This document shows, piece after piece, positions 9,291 to 17,000 of a DNA stretch of 64,000 nt (position 1 is its first letter; the number at the start of each line of letters is the position of its first letter). Source of the DNA: Phycisphaerales bacterium (GTDB lineage: Bacteria; Planctomycetota; Phycisphaerae; UBA1845; Fen-1342); NCBI GenBank assembly GCA_016710275.1, contig JADJXS010000001.1, positions 806,001 through 870,000 on the forward strand. Reading direction: 5' to 3'. Position numbers and translations under genes: made by a program. The notes beneath the pieces were generated by a model. That model made no database searches. It had not been told where the DNA came from and worked only from the letters and a program-made list of their open reading frames with translations.

Positions 9291-10175
9291 ATGATCGCCC
9301 CGCTACTGCGCCCGCATCGCTCCGCGATCGGCCCGACGCGCGCGACGGGCCGGCGGATGCCCGCGGCGCTGCTGATCGGCGCGTTCGTCGCCGGCTGCGG
9401 CGGTGCGGGCACGGTCCGCAATCCCGAGTCGCCGCCTCCGACCGCTCGCGAGCGACTGAGCGAAATTGCGGCGATGCCGGGTCAGCTTGCCCGGGAGATC
9501 GACCCGCGCCGCCCGATCACCGACGCAACCACCGACGTCCGGGCGCTGGCGAACACGCTCGAGGGCAAGGTGCGCGAGCTGGACATTTTTGCCGTCAATG
9601 AGCGGCTTGAGCAGCTTGGCGACCTGCTGACGGCGCTGCAGCGCCGGCTTGACGCGCTGCCGCCCGATTTCGCGGCGCGCACCGCCGAGCGGGTGGAGAA
9701 GCTGGAGATTGAGCGCATCGCCGCGGAAGCCGAAGCGCTGATCCAGCGCTGCGCGCCGATGGTCGAGGAAGCGCAGCGGGTGCTGGCCGCCGGGCGCGAA
9801 CAGCTTGCGCAGGTGCGGGCGGAGGAGCTCAACGGTGCAATTGCCGCGCTGCGCGAGGGCGTGCAGAAGCTCTCGCAGCGCGTCGAGGAACTGGACGTGG
9901 GCGGCGTGAATCGCGCCGTCGCCCAGGTTCACGAGGTGCTGCCGAAGGTCTCGGACAACCTGACGGCGCTGGGCGGCCTGCTCACCGACGCCCGGGCCGC
10001 GCTCGCCGAGGACGACCTGCGCGCCGCCACTTCCAATCTGCGACTCGCCACCGACCAGGCCGGCCCGCTGGGACGGGCGCTGCTGACGGCCGCCTGGCTG
10101 TTCAACGCGCTGCTGGCGGCGCTGCTGGTTCTGGCGGTGCGGAGAGTGATCCGGCCTGCGCGGACCGCATCATGA
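9291..10175 (+). CDS. Coiled-coil lipoprotein with C-terminal membrane helix, unknown function
   Basis: 294 residues from ATG 9291; an internal ATG at 9357 is a credible alternative because it directly precedes the signal sequence PAALLIGAFVAGC, whose VAGC end is a lipobox. The mature part is a long Ala/Glu/Arg-rich helical rod (heptad-like stretches around VNERLEQLGDLLTALQRRL and LREGVQKLSQRVEEL), and the last 40 residues contain a hydrophobic helix (ALLTAAWLFNALLAALLVLAV) followed by Arg. A protein tethered by lipid at one end and by a helix at the other would span or bridge envelope layers. The family is not recognised. It lies 69 bases upstream of the oxidoreductase gene on the same strand. 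Confidence 0.6.
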   Translation: MIAPLLRPHRSAIGPTRATGRRMPAALLIGAFVAGCGGAGTVRNPESPPPTARERLSEIAAMPGQLAREIDPRRPITDATTDVRALANTLEGKVRELDIFAVNERLEQLGDLLTALQRRLDALPPDFAARTAERVEKLEIERIAAEAEALIQRCAPMVEEAQRVLAAGREQLAQVRAEELNGAIAALREGVQKLSQRVEELDVGGVNRAVAQVHEVLPKVSDNLTALGGLLTDARAALAEDDLRAATSNLRLATDQAGPLGRALLTAAWLFNALLAALLVLAVRRVIRPARTAS

Positions 10176-10244
10176 CGAAACCCCGACGCGGGACGCCGCG
10201 AAGACGCGCGACCCGCCTGCCTTGAGGCATAGGAGCATCGGAAC

Positions 10245-11651
10245 ATGACCAAGCGTGACTCCACTTCGCGTCGCGACTTCCTGGCCACGGCCGCGGCGGC
10301 CGGGGCGATTTCCGTGCTGGCCGGCGCGCGGCGGCAGGATGAGAAGGACGCCGATTCGCTCGACCGCAAGGAGGAAACGAAGCCGACGTTTCCGAAGCTG
10401 CGGGTGGCCTTCATCGGAACCGGCGGAATCTGCACCTCGCACATTGAGAAGGCGCAGGAATTCGGCGTGCAGTGCCCGGTGTTCTGCGACGTGGACACGC
10501 GCATGCACGAAAACGCGGGCAAGGTCTGGCCCGAAGCGCGCGCCTACCAGGACTATCGCGAGATGTTCGAGCGCGAACACGCCAACTTCGACGCGGTGAT
10601 GGTCGGCACGCCGGATCATCATCACTATCCCGCCACGATGCTGGCGCTCATGCACGGCAAGCACGTCTACACGCAGAAGCCGCTGACGCACACGCCGTGG
10701 GAAGCGCGGCAGTTGCAGCATGCCGCGGCCCGGGCGGGCGTGGCCACGCAGATGGGCAACCAGGGACACGCCGGCGAGGGCTGGCGGCTGCTTTACGAAT
10801 GGGTGCGCTCCGGGGCGCTGGGCGACGTGGTTGAGACCCACACCTGGACGGATCGACCGATCTGGCCGCAAGGCATGGAGCGCGGCGACGACGAGGATGT
10901 GCCGCCGCGCTCGCTGAACTGGGACGCCTGGTGCGGCCCGGCGGCGCTGCGCCCCTTCCGCCGCGACAAGTACCATCGCTTCAACTGGCGCGGCTGGTGG
11001 GACTTCGGTGCCGGGGCGCTGGGCGACATGGCCTGCCACACGATGGACGGCGTCTTCTGGGCGCTGGCGCCCGGTGCGCCGTTGTGGGTCGAGCCGGTGG
11101 CCAGCACCCCGATCACCGCCGACGCCTTTCCCAAGGCGTCGATCGTGCGCTGGCGATTCCCGCAGCGCGAGGTGCGCGATGCGGCCGGCGGCCCGGCCTG
11201 GAACGCCGCGGGCTTCGATGCCTACTGGTACGACGGCGGGCTGCGCCCGAAGTTCCCCGATGATCTCGAAGCCGGTCGGCGCTTCTCTGACTCCGGCAAT
11301 CTCATCATCGGCACGAAGGCGTCCATTCTGATCTCGGGCGACTACGGCGAGAGCCCGCGCATCTACCCCGAGTCGAAAATGAAGGAAATCGGCAAGCCCG
11401 CCCCGATTCTGCCGCGCAGCGACGGCCACATGCTGGAGTGGTTCCGGGCGGCCGCCGGCGAGCGGCCCGCCGATTCGCCGGTCTCCAACTTCGCCTATGC
11501 CGCCCCGTTTTCCGAAGTTGTGCTGCTCGGGAACGTGGCGCTGCGCGTCGGGCGGCGGCTTGAATGGGACGCCGCCAACATGAAATTCCCCAATTTCCCC
11601 GACGCCGATCAATACGTCAGCAAGGAGTATCGCGACGGCTGGAAATTCTGA
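10245..11651 (+). CDS. Gfo/Idh/MocA-family oxidoreductase with Tat signal
   Basis: 468 residues. The N-terminus has a twin-arginine signal, SRRDFLATAAAAGAISVLAG, so the folded, NAD(P)-loaded enzyme is expected outside the cytoplasm. The Rossmann fold begins with RVAFIGTGGICTSHIEKA, followed by DAVMVGTPDHHHYP and KHVYTQKPLTHT in place of the usual EKP motif. The C-terminal alpha/beta domain includes WCGPAALRPF and RGWWDFGAGALGDMACH, a pattern frequent in the very numerous planctomycete members of this family. AGGAG lies about 12 bases before ATG 10245. The sugar or polyol substrate cannot be inferred, and no sugar pathway genes adjoin. Confidence 0.88.
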   Translation: MTKRDSTSRRDFLATAAAAGAISVLAGARRQDEKDADSLDRKEETKPTFPKLRVAFIGTGGICTSHIEKAQEFGVQCPVFCDVDTRMHENAGKVWPEARAYQDYREMFEREHANFDAVMVGTPDHHHYPATMLALMHGKHVYTQKPLTHTPWEARQLQHAAARAGVATQMGNQGHAGEGWRLLYEWVRSGALGDVVETHTWTDRPIWPQGMERGDDEDVPPRSLNWDAWCGPAALRPFRRDKYHRFNWRGWWDFGAGALGDMACHTMDGVFWALAPGAPLWVEPVASTPITADAFPKASIVRWRFPQREVRDAAGGPAWNAAGFDAYWYDGGLRPKFPDDLEAGRRFSDSGNLIIGTKASILISGDYGESPRIYPESKMKEIGKPAPILPRSDGHMLEWFRAAAGERPADSPVSNFAYAAPFSEVVLLGNVALRVGRRLEWDAANMKFPNFPDADQYVSKEYRDGWKF

Positions 11652-11696
11652 CCGGCGGTGTTCGCAGGATGGAGCTTCCAGGACGGGCCGACGACG

Positions 11697-13070
11697 ATGC
11701 AGATCATCACGGAACCCGGGCGCGCCCACCTCGCATGGGCGCTCTGCGACGGAGTGGGGCCGACCCGCTTCCGCCGGATCGTCGAGCGCTTCGGCAGCGC
11801 CGAAGCGGCGATGAAAGTCCCCGTTCGCGAGCTGGAGCACGTCACCGGCATCGGTCCGGAAACGGCCGACTCGATCGCGCGCACCCGCGACCCGCAGCGC
11901 GTCGAGCGGGAGATACTGGCCGCGGCGGAGTTGAAGTGCCGGATTCTCTGCCCGGCGGACGAAGACTATCCGCCCGGCCTGCGCGAGATTCCCGACCGGC
12001 CGATCGTCCTCTACGTCCGCGGCGAGCTGCTTCCGACCGACGCCCTGGCGATCGCCGTCGTCGGCAGCCGGCGCTGCTCGATCTACGGCAGTGAGCAGGC
12101 GCGGCGCTTCGGCGAGCTGCTGGCGCAGGCGGGATTCACCGTGGTCAGCGGCCTGGCCCGCGGCATCGACGCCTTCGCCCATCATGGGGCAATCGACGCG
12201 GGCGGGCGGAGCATCGCCGTGCTGGGCAGCGGGGTGGATGAAATCTACCCGCCGGAAAATGCTCCCTTGGGCGAACGGCTGCTTGCGCACGGCGCGTGGA
12301 TCAGCGAACTGCCGCTGGCGGCGCCGGTGCGGGCGACGAATTTCCCGTCGCGCAATCGCATCATCGCCGGGCTGTCGCTCGGGACGCTGGTCGTTGAGGC
12401 GGCGGCGCGCAGCGGCGCGTTGATTACGGCGCGGCTGGCCTCGGAATACAACCGCGAGGTATTCGCCGTTCCCGGACGCGTGCAGGATCCGATGTCGATC
12501 GGCTGCAACGCCCTCATTCGCGATGGCGCCGCCAAGCTCGTCACCTGCCTCGACGACATCCTGAGTGAATTGGGCGACGTGGGCGACCGCATGAAGCGCG
12601 GCATCGAGGTTCGCGAACCGTTCTCGAGCGAGCGCCGCAGTGCGGCACGAATGTCGGCGGCGGCAGCGGCGGGCGAAGGCCTGTTCGCGGATATTGCGCC
12701 GCCGGCCGCGGCGGATGGGGGTGCGGATGCGCCCGATGTGGATCGATCGGCCGGCGCGGGGAGTTCACTCGGCGTGGGGAGTTCACTCGGCGCGGGGAGT
12801 TCACTCGGCGCGGGGAGTTCACTCGGCGCGGATGTTTCCGGTTCGGCGGCGGCACATGGGCGTCGATCGAGCGGTGAGAAGGCGGGGTTGTCGCCGGTTG
12901 AGCGGCGGGTTCTGGAGCTGATCGGGGAGGATGGGGCTTCGCAGGATGCGATTCTGCGCGGCTGCGACCTGCCGCCGGGCGAGGTGATCGCGGCGTTCAC
13001 GTCATTGGAGCTGAAGGGGTTTGTGAAGCGCCTGCCCGGGCAATTGATGCAGCGCCGCGCGAGGGCGTGA
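11697..13070 (+). CDS. dprA: DNA processing protein DprA
   Basis: 457 residues from ATG 11697 (a GTG at 11658 is also in frame but has no ribosome binding site). DprA loads RecA on incoming single-stranded DNA during natural transformation. An N-terminal HhH-type region (AWALCDGVGPTRFRRIVERF, ITGIGPETADSIAR) precedes the Rossmann core: AVVGSRRCSIYG, VVSGLARGIDAFAHHGA, IAVLGSGVDEIYPPEN, ISELPLAAP, FPSRNRIIAGLS and VPGRVQDPMSIGCNALI. The C-terminal winged helix (SPVERRVLELIGEDGASQDA) is separated by a low-complexity linker containing four hexapeptide repeats of the G-A/V-G-S-S-L type. Full length and intact, suggesting the host can take up DNA. Confidence 0.95.
   Translation: MQIITEPGRAHLAWALCDGVGPTRFRRIVERFGSAEAAMKVPVRELEHVTGIGPETADSIARTRDPQRVEREILAAAELKCRILCPADEDYPPGLREIPDRPIVLYVRGELLPTDALAIAVVGSRRCSIYGSEQARRFGELLAQAGFTVVSGLARGIDAFAHHGAIDAGGRSIAVLGSGVDEIYPPENAPLGERLLAHGAWISELPLAAPVRATNFPSRNRIIAGLSLGTLVVEAAARSGALITARLASEYNREVFAVPGRVQDPMSIGCNALIRDGAAKLVTCLDDILSELGDVGDRMKRGIEVREPFSSERRSAARMSAAAAAGEGLFADIAPPAAADGGADAPDVDRSAGAGSSLGVGSSLGAGSSLGAGSSLGADVSGSAAAHGRRSSGEKAGLSPVERRVLELIGEDGASQDAILRGCDLPPGEVIAAFTSLELKGFVKRLPGQLMQRRARA
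12753..12824 (+). repeat. Four tandem 18-bp repeats inside dprA
   Basis: Four head-to-tail copies of an 18-base unit, GGCGCGGGGAGTTCACTC, with one C-to-T change in copy 2. The length is a multiple of three, so the repeat adds hexapeptides (G-A-G-S-S-L) to the linker between the Rossmann core and the winged helix without breaking the frame. Confidence 0.95.
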
Positions 13071-13125
13071 GCGAGTCGAACGCGCGCGGGTTGGGTGGCA
13101 TCTATGAGCGAGCCTGTGTCAAGCA

Positions 13126-13212
13126 GCTGGGTGGCTGGGTGGCATGCTTTCGCGGCTGGGTGGCTGGGTGGCATGCTTTCGCGGCTGGGTGGCTGGGTGG
13201 CATGCTTTCGCG
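13126..13212. repeat. Three tandem 29-bp repeats
   Basis: Units at 13126-13154, 13155-13183 and 13184-13212 are identical and each consists of two GCTGGGTG octamers followed by GCATGCTTTCGCG. The last half of each unit is the left arm of the palindrome that follows, so the array looks like slippage or duplication of a palindrome arm. Confidence 0.95.
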
Positions 13213-13230
13213 GTACTCCGCGTAAGCATG
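13201..13230. repeat. Palindromic element type B (copy 1)
   Basis: Left arm CATGCTTTCGCGG and right arm CCGCGTAAGCATG, separated by TACT. The arms pair over 13 bases with one mismatch. Other copies of the same element lie at 13441, 33271, 33375 and 37440. Confidence 0.85.
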
Positions 13231-13354
13231 CTCTTCATCGCTCCACACATCCCGTGCTCATCGGCTTCGCACGAGCGTGCTCTATCGTCGTGTGCATGAA
13301 GTCTGACGATCGCGTGAATTCTGCGAGTTTCGCAAGGCCGGCGCTGAGGAAGAG

Positions 13355-13380
13355 CATGCCGACGCAAAGCCGTCGGCATG
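13355..13380. repeat. Palindromic element type C (copy 1)
   Basis: Perfect 10-base arms CATGCCGACG and CGTCGGCATG around the loop CAAAGC. Identical copies occur at 33334 and 37582 and a shorter variant at 35350. Confidence 0.9.
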
Positions 13381-13470
13381 GCACTCGAATCAGAATTTAT
13401 GCCTACGCAGGCCCGTCGACATGGCACTCGAATCAGAATTCATGCCTACGCGGAGTACCGCGAAGGCATG
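13371..13470. repeat. 38-bp direct repeat pair ending in a type B palindrome
   Basis: 13371-13408 and 13414-13451 are 38-base direct repeats differing at two positions; each runs from the right arm of a type C element through GCACTCGAATCAGAATT to ATGCCTACGC. The second copy continues into a type B palindrome at 13441-13470 (arms CATGCCTACGCGG and CCGCGAAGGCATG). This shows the elements being copied as composite blocks. Confidence 0.85.
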
Positions 13471-13541
13471 CCACCCAACGTTACCCAACGCAGTCCAATT
13501 CCACCCAACGCCACACCGCGCTTCACGTCTCCGCCAGGGCC

Positions 13542-14651
13542 TCACCCCTCCGCCAGCCAGCACGCACTGAGTCCCCCATCCGCCTTCGAAACCACCGGCG
13601 GCGGAACCTCGCTGCGGCAGCGATCCAGCAGCGGGCGGTCGCAGCGCGGATGAAATGCGCAGCCCGTCGGCCGGCGCAGCGGCGAAGGCGGCTCTCCGGC
13701 AATGACCGGCAGCAGGCGCTGCGCCGCCTGGCTGCACACGTCCGTGCCGCCCGCCGCGCTCGCGCCACGATCGATGCCGACGCCCGCCACCCCAACCGCG
13801 CCCGCACGAAGCCCGCGGTCCGCGCCTCCCGGCGCACCGTCCGCCGCATCCCCACCCGCCGGCTCCTCCACACGCGGCGCACAGCGCAGCAGCGCCTGCG
13901 TGTAGGGATGCCGCGGCGCCGCGAGCACCCGCGCCGCGCTGCCGGTCTCCACGATCCGCCCGGCATACATCACCGCCACCTGGTCGGCCGTTTCAGAGAC
14001 GACCGCCAGATCGTGCGTGATGAAGAGGATGCCCATGCCGAAGCGCCGCTGCAGGTCGCGCAGCAGTGCGAGGATCTGCGCCTGCACGGTCACATCCAGT
14101 GCCGTCGTCGGCTCATCGGCGATCAGCAGCGCCGGGCGGCAGGCCAGCGCCATCGCGATCATCACCCGCTGCCGCATGCCGCCCGACAGTTCATGCGGAA
14201 AATCATGCAGCCGCTCGGCCGCCGCGGGGATGCCGACCGCCCGCAACAGCTCCCGCGCCTCGTTCATCGCCGCACCGCGCGACATCCGCCGATGCAGCAT
14301 CAGCGGCTCGCACAGCTGCGCGGCGATGCTGAGCACCGGGTTCAGGCTGCTCATCGGATCCTGGAAGATCATCGCGATGCGATTTCCGCGCAGCGCCCGC
14401 AAATGCGCTTCCGGCGCTCCGATCAGCTCGCGCCCCTCGAACAGGATGCTGCCCCCGGCAATCCGCACTCCCGCCGAAAGCAGCCGCACCACCGACAACG
14501 CCGTCACGCTCTTGCCGCTGCCGGACTCGCCGACCAGGGCCAGCGTCCGCCCGGCCTCGACGCGCAGGCTAACCCCGTCCACCAGCGCCACCTCGGAGCG
14601 GTCTCCCACCCCGCGGGCCGTCGTCACCAGGTCGCGGATTTCCAGCAGCAT
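13542..14651 (-). CDS. Oligopeptide/dipeptide ABC transporter ATP-binding protein (OppD/DppD type)
   Basis: 369 residues from ATG 14651, chosen because the family begins LLEIRDLVT; the open frame extends further upstream without homology. Walker A GESGSGKS, Q-loop MIFQDPMSSLNP, signature LSGGMRQRV, Walker B LLIADEPT and H-loop ITHDL are all intact. The C-terminus is the oligo_HPY region with cysteines (GCAFHPRC, DRC, SACW) that in homologues bind an Fe-S cluster. About 50 extra Gly/Ala/Asp-rich residues interrupt the region between VEEP and LLPVIAGEPPS. No permease, binding protein or second ATPase is nearby, so it is an orphan component. There is no Shine-Dalgarno; a TACAAT box lies 7 bases before ATG. 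Confidence 0.9.
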   Translation of the reverse strand: MLLEIRDLVTTARGVGDRSEVALVDGVSLRVEAGRTLALVGESGSGKSVTALSVVRLLSAGVRIAGGSILFEGRELIGAPEAHLRALRGNRIAMIFQDPMSSLNPVLSIAAQLCEPLMLHRRMSRGAAMNEARELLRAVGIPAAAERLHDFPHELSGGMRQRVMIAMALACRPALLIADEPTTALDVTVQAQILALLRDLQRRFGMGILFITHDLAVVSETADQVAVMYAGRIVETGSAARVLAAPRHPYTQALLRCAPRVEEPAGGDAADGAPGGADRGLRAGAVGVAGVGIDRGASAAGGTDVCSQAAQRLLPVIAGEPPSPLRRPTGCAFHPRCDRPLLDRCRSEVPPPVVSKADGGLSACWLAEG

Positions 14652-14658
14652 GGGCGGG

Positions 14659-14664
14659 ATTGTA
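14659..14664 (-). promoter_or_regulatory. Putative -10 box TACAAT before the OppD-type gene
   Basis: TACAAT on the minus strand ends 7 bases before ATG 14651, so the transcript would begin at or next to the start codon. No -35 match and no ribosome binding site are visible. The arrangement resembles those at 4872 and 21484. Confidence 0.3.
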
Positions 14665-14710
14665 CGGCCGGTGTCGCGACTTATCGGCGGGCTGATAATC
14701 GCAGCGGACT

Positions 14711-14739
14711 TTGGAAACCCGCGTTTCACGGACTATAGT
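14711..14739 (+). promoter_or_regulatory. Putative sigma-70 promoter of the metalloprotease gene
   Basis: TTGGAA at 14711-14716 (4 of 6 to TTGACA) and TATAGT at 14734-14739 (5 of 6 to TATAAT) are separated by exactly 17 bases, with the predicted start about 45 bases before ATG 14790. This is the best two-box promoter I see in the window. Confidence 0.45.
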
Positions 14740-14789
14740 TAGAAGCGCGGGCGCAGTGCGGGGAACGCTCCTCACGGAACCGGGAAGCG

Positions 14790-16988
14790 ATGCAGCACCT
14801 TTTTCGCCAATTCACCGCTTCCGGCCGCACGCCGGCGCACCGCCCGTTCCGCGCATTGCGCGGCTGGGCAATCAGCGCCGGCTGCCTGGCGTCGGCGCTG
14901 GCCGCGTCGATGTCGCCCCTTGCCCGCGCGTGCGACCTGCATCCGCCGACGGCGCCCAACTCCGGGAAGATGTCGCAGTCGGTAAGCTCGACTCCCGGCA
15001 TTGAACTGACGCGACTCGACCCCCCGATGCTCGCTTTCGGGGAGGAAGCGCTGCTGGTCCCGATTGACGGGGTGCCCAAGATCATCACGCTTCAGCCGGC
15101 GCGGGTCCGCTCGGATCATTTTCGAGCCGTCGTGTCGTCGGCTGCGGGGATGATCGCATTCGATCCGCCGCCGGAAGCCGCCTATTCCGGCGTTGTGGAG
15201 AGCATCGACGGCTCGCGCGTGGCGCTGACGGCCGGCCCGTTCGGATGGACGGGTGTGATCCTGATTCCCTCCGGCGGCGAGTGGCGCGTCCTGGGCGTTC
15301 AGCCGGTCGCGACCCTTCATTCGTTTCAGCCGGCGGCGGGCGATGCCGGCTTTCACGTCGTGCATGAGGCCTGGGCGTTTCCGGCCGAGGTCGAACATGG
15401 CTGCGCCGTCGAGCCGGGCACGCCGGCCAAGCCGGTTCCGCCCATGGGGGGGATCGCCGGCCCGACGCTGCGCGTGGCGGACGTGGCGATGGACACGGAC
15501 GTCGAATACGTCACGCACATGGGTTCCGTCAACGCGGCGCTGATCGACATTGAAACGGTCATGCACAGCGTGAATGCGATCTACGAGGCTCAACTCGGCA
15601 TTCGGCACGAGCTGTCCTACGTCGTGATCCGCACTGACACCGACCCGTTTGACACGAACGTGCCCTCCACGATGCTGAACCTGCTCCGCAATCACTGGAA
15701 CGCGGCGAACTTCAACGCGCGGCGCGACACGGTGCACCTGTTCACCGGGCGAACGCTCGATAACGGCCGCATCGGCATCGCCAACATCGGCGAGTTATGC
15801 GACCTGACGAATGCCTACGGCGTGTCGGCCACCACGTTTTCGACCATCGCGTTCCGTCGCACGGCGCTGACTGCCCACGAGCTGGCCCACAACTGGAACG
15901 CGGTGCACTGCAACGAAGCGCCGATCTTCGACGCCGATTGCCGCATCATGTGCGCGACGCTGTGCGGCTGCGGAAGCTGCACCACGTTTGCCGCGCGGGC
16001 GGTCAACAGCATCACTGCCTTCCGAAACTCCCTGCCGACTTCCTGCGTCCCGACGCTGCCGCCGGCGCTGCCGCCGCCCTTCTCGGACAACTTCGACGGT
16101 GCGGAGATCGACTCAATCCGCTGGACGTACATCAACGACGCCAACGTCTTCGCCGGATCGCTGAATCCGCCCAGCCCGCCCAACGCGCTGCTGCTCAACG
16201 CCTTCGGCGCGGGCGCCTTCGAAGACGACGAGATCCGCTCGAACGTGATCCTGCTCGGCGGCGCCGGCAACCTGGCGTTGTCCTACTTCACGCAGCACCG
16301 CTTCGTTGAGTCGGGCGAGTCGCTGGTCGTCGAGTATTACAACGTCGCGCGGCTCTGGACCGAGATCAACCGCGTGGTCTCCGACGGGTCGAACCCCGAG
16401 CACTTCACGCTCTGGATGCACGCGCTGCCCGCCGACGCCCGGCACAACGGCTTCCGGCTGCGGTTTCGCGCGGAAGTGGATGAGAACAACGATCAGTGGT
16501 TTGTGGACGACGTGCGCATCGCCGCTCCCGGCGTGCTGAATGTGCTCTCCACTCCGGCACCGATCGACGTCGCGCTCTCCCCCTCGGACGCCAACGGCGC
16601 GGCCGGCGGCCTGACCCCCTTTGACCGCAGCTATCCCACCGGCATCAGCGCGACGCTGACCGCCCCGGATCGGGTGGATGGGCTGGTGTTTCTGCGCTGG
16701 GTGCTGGACGGGGCGCCGCAGCCCGACGGTCAGCGCAGCGCCGACATCGTCATCAGTCCGGCCGGCAGCGCCACGGCCGTCTACGCCGTGCTGGGCGACA
16801 TGAACGGCGACGGGTTCTTCAACAATTTCGACATCGATCCCTTCGTGCTGGCGCTGGTGAACCGCCCGGTGTACGAGAGCTGGTTCCCCGGCGTGAACGC
16901 CGACATCGTCGGCGACTACGACGCCAGCGGCTCGCTGACGAACTTCGACATCGCCGACTTCGTTGAGGCGCTGCTCCACATCCCCTGA
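14790..16988 (+). CDS. Secreted zinc metalloprotease with dockerin-like C-terminus
   Basis: 732 residues. A long signal region ends near AASMSPLARA. The catalytic domain carries HELAHNWNAVHC, i.e. HExxHxxxxxH with the third His spaced as in reprolysin-type metzincins but Asn where Gly is usual, followed by a cysteine-rich segment (CRIMCATLCGCGSC). A beta-sandwich-like region follows (FSDNFDGAEIDSIRWTY to WFVDDVRI), then a repeat domain with FLRWVLDGAPQPDG, and last two calcium-binding dockerin-like repeats, GDMNGDGFFNNFDIDPFV and GDYDASGSLTNFDIADFV. Probably exported and attached or assembled outside the cell. ATG 14790 has GGGAAG just upstream, and a good promoter precedes it. Confidence 0.85.
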   Translation: MQHLFRQFTASGRTPAHRPFRALRGWAISAGCLASALAASMSPLARACDLHPPTAPNSGKMSQSVSSTPGIELTRLDPPMLAFGEEALLVPIDGVPKIITLQPARVRSDHFRAVVSSAAGMIAFDPPPEAAYSGVVESIDGSRVALTAGPFGWTGVILIPSGGEWRVLGVQPVATLHSFQPAAGDAGFHVVHEAWAFPAEVEHGCAVEPGTPAKPVPPMGGIAGPTLRVADVAMDTDVEYVTHMGSVNAALIDIETVMHSVNAIYEAQLGIRHELSYVVIRTDTDPFDTNVPSTMLNLLRNHWNAANFNARRDTVHLFTGRTLDNGRIGIANIGELCDLTNAYGVSATTFSTIAFRRTALTAHELAHNWNAVHCNEAPIFDADCRIMCATLCGCGSCTTFAARAVNSITAFRNSLPTSCVPTLPPALPPPFSDNFDGAEIDSIRWTYINDANVFAGSLNPPSPPNALLLNAFGAGAFEDDEIRSNVILLGGAGNLALSYFTQHRFVESGESLVVEYYNVARLWTEINRVVSDGSNPEHFTLWMHALPADARHNGFRLRFRAEVDENNDQWFVDDVRIAAPGVLNVLSTPAPIDVALSPSDANGAAGGLTPFDRSYPTGISATLTAPDRVDGLVFLRWVLDGAPQPDGQRSADIVISPAGSATAVYAVLGDMNGDGFFNNFDIDPFVLALVNRPVYESWFPGVNADIVGDYDASGSLTNFDIADFVEALLHIP

Positions 16989-17000
16989 TTCGATCCTGCG

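Larger units (their letters stand above)
13071..13541. other. Intergenic repeat island 1 (no gene)
   Basis: 471 bases between dprA and the OppD-type gene, which converge here. It holds three tandem 29-base units, two TTTCGCGG-type palindromes, one CATGCCGACG palindrome and a 38-base direct repeat, each listed separately. Open frames crossing it are translations of repeats, not genes. Confidence 0.8.

Noticed and set aside
13095..14738. 547-residue plus-strand frame across the repeat island and the OppD-type gene
   Set aside because: Its first part is a translation of palindromic repeats and the rest is antisense to an ABC ATPase with intact motifs.
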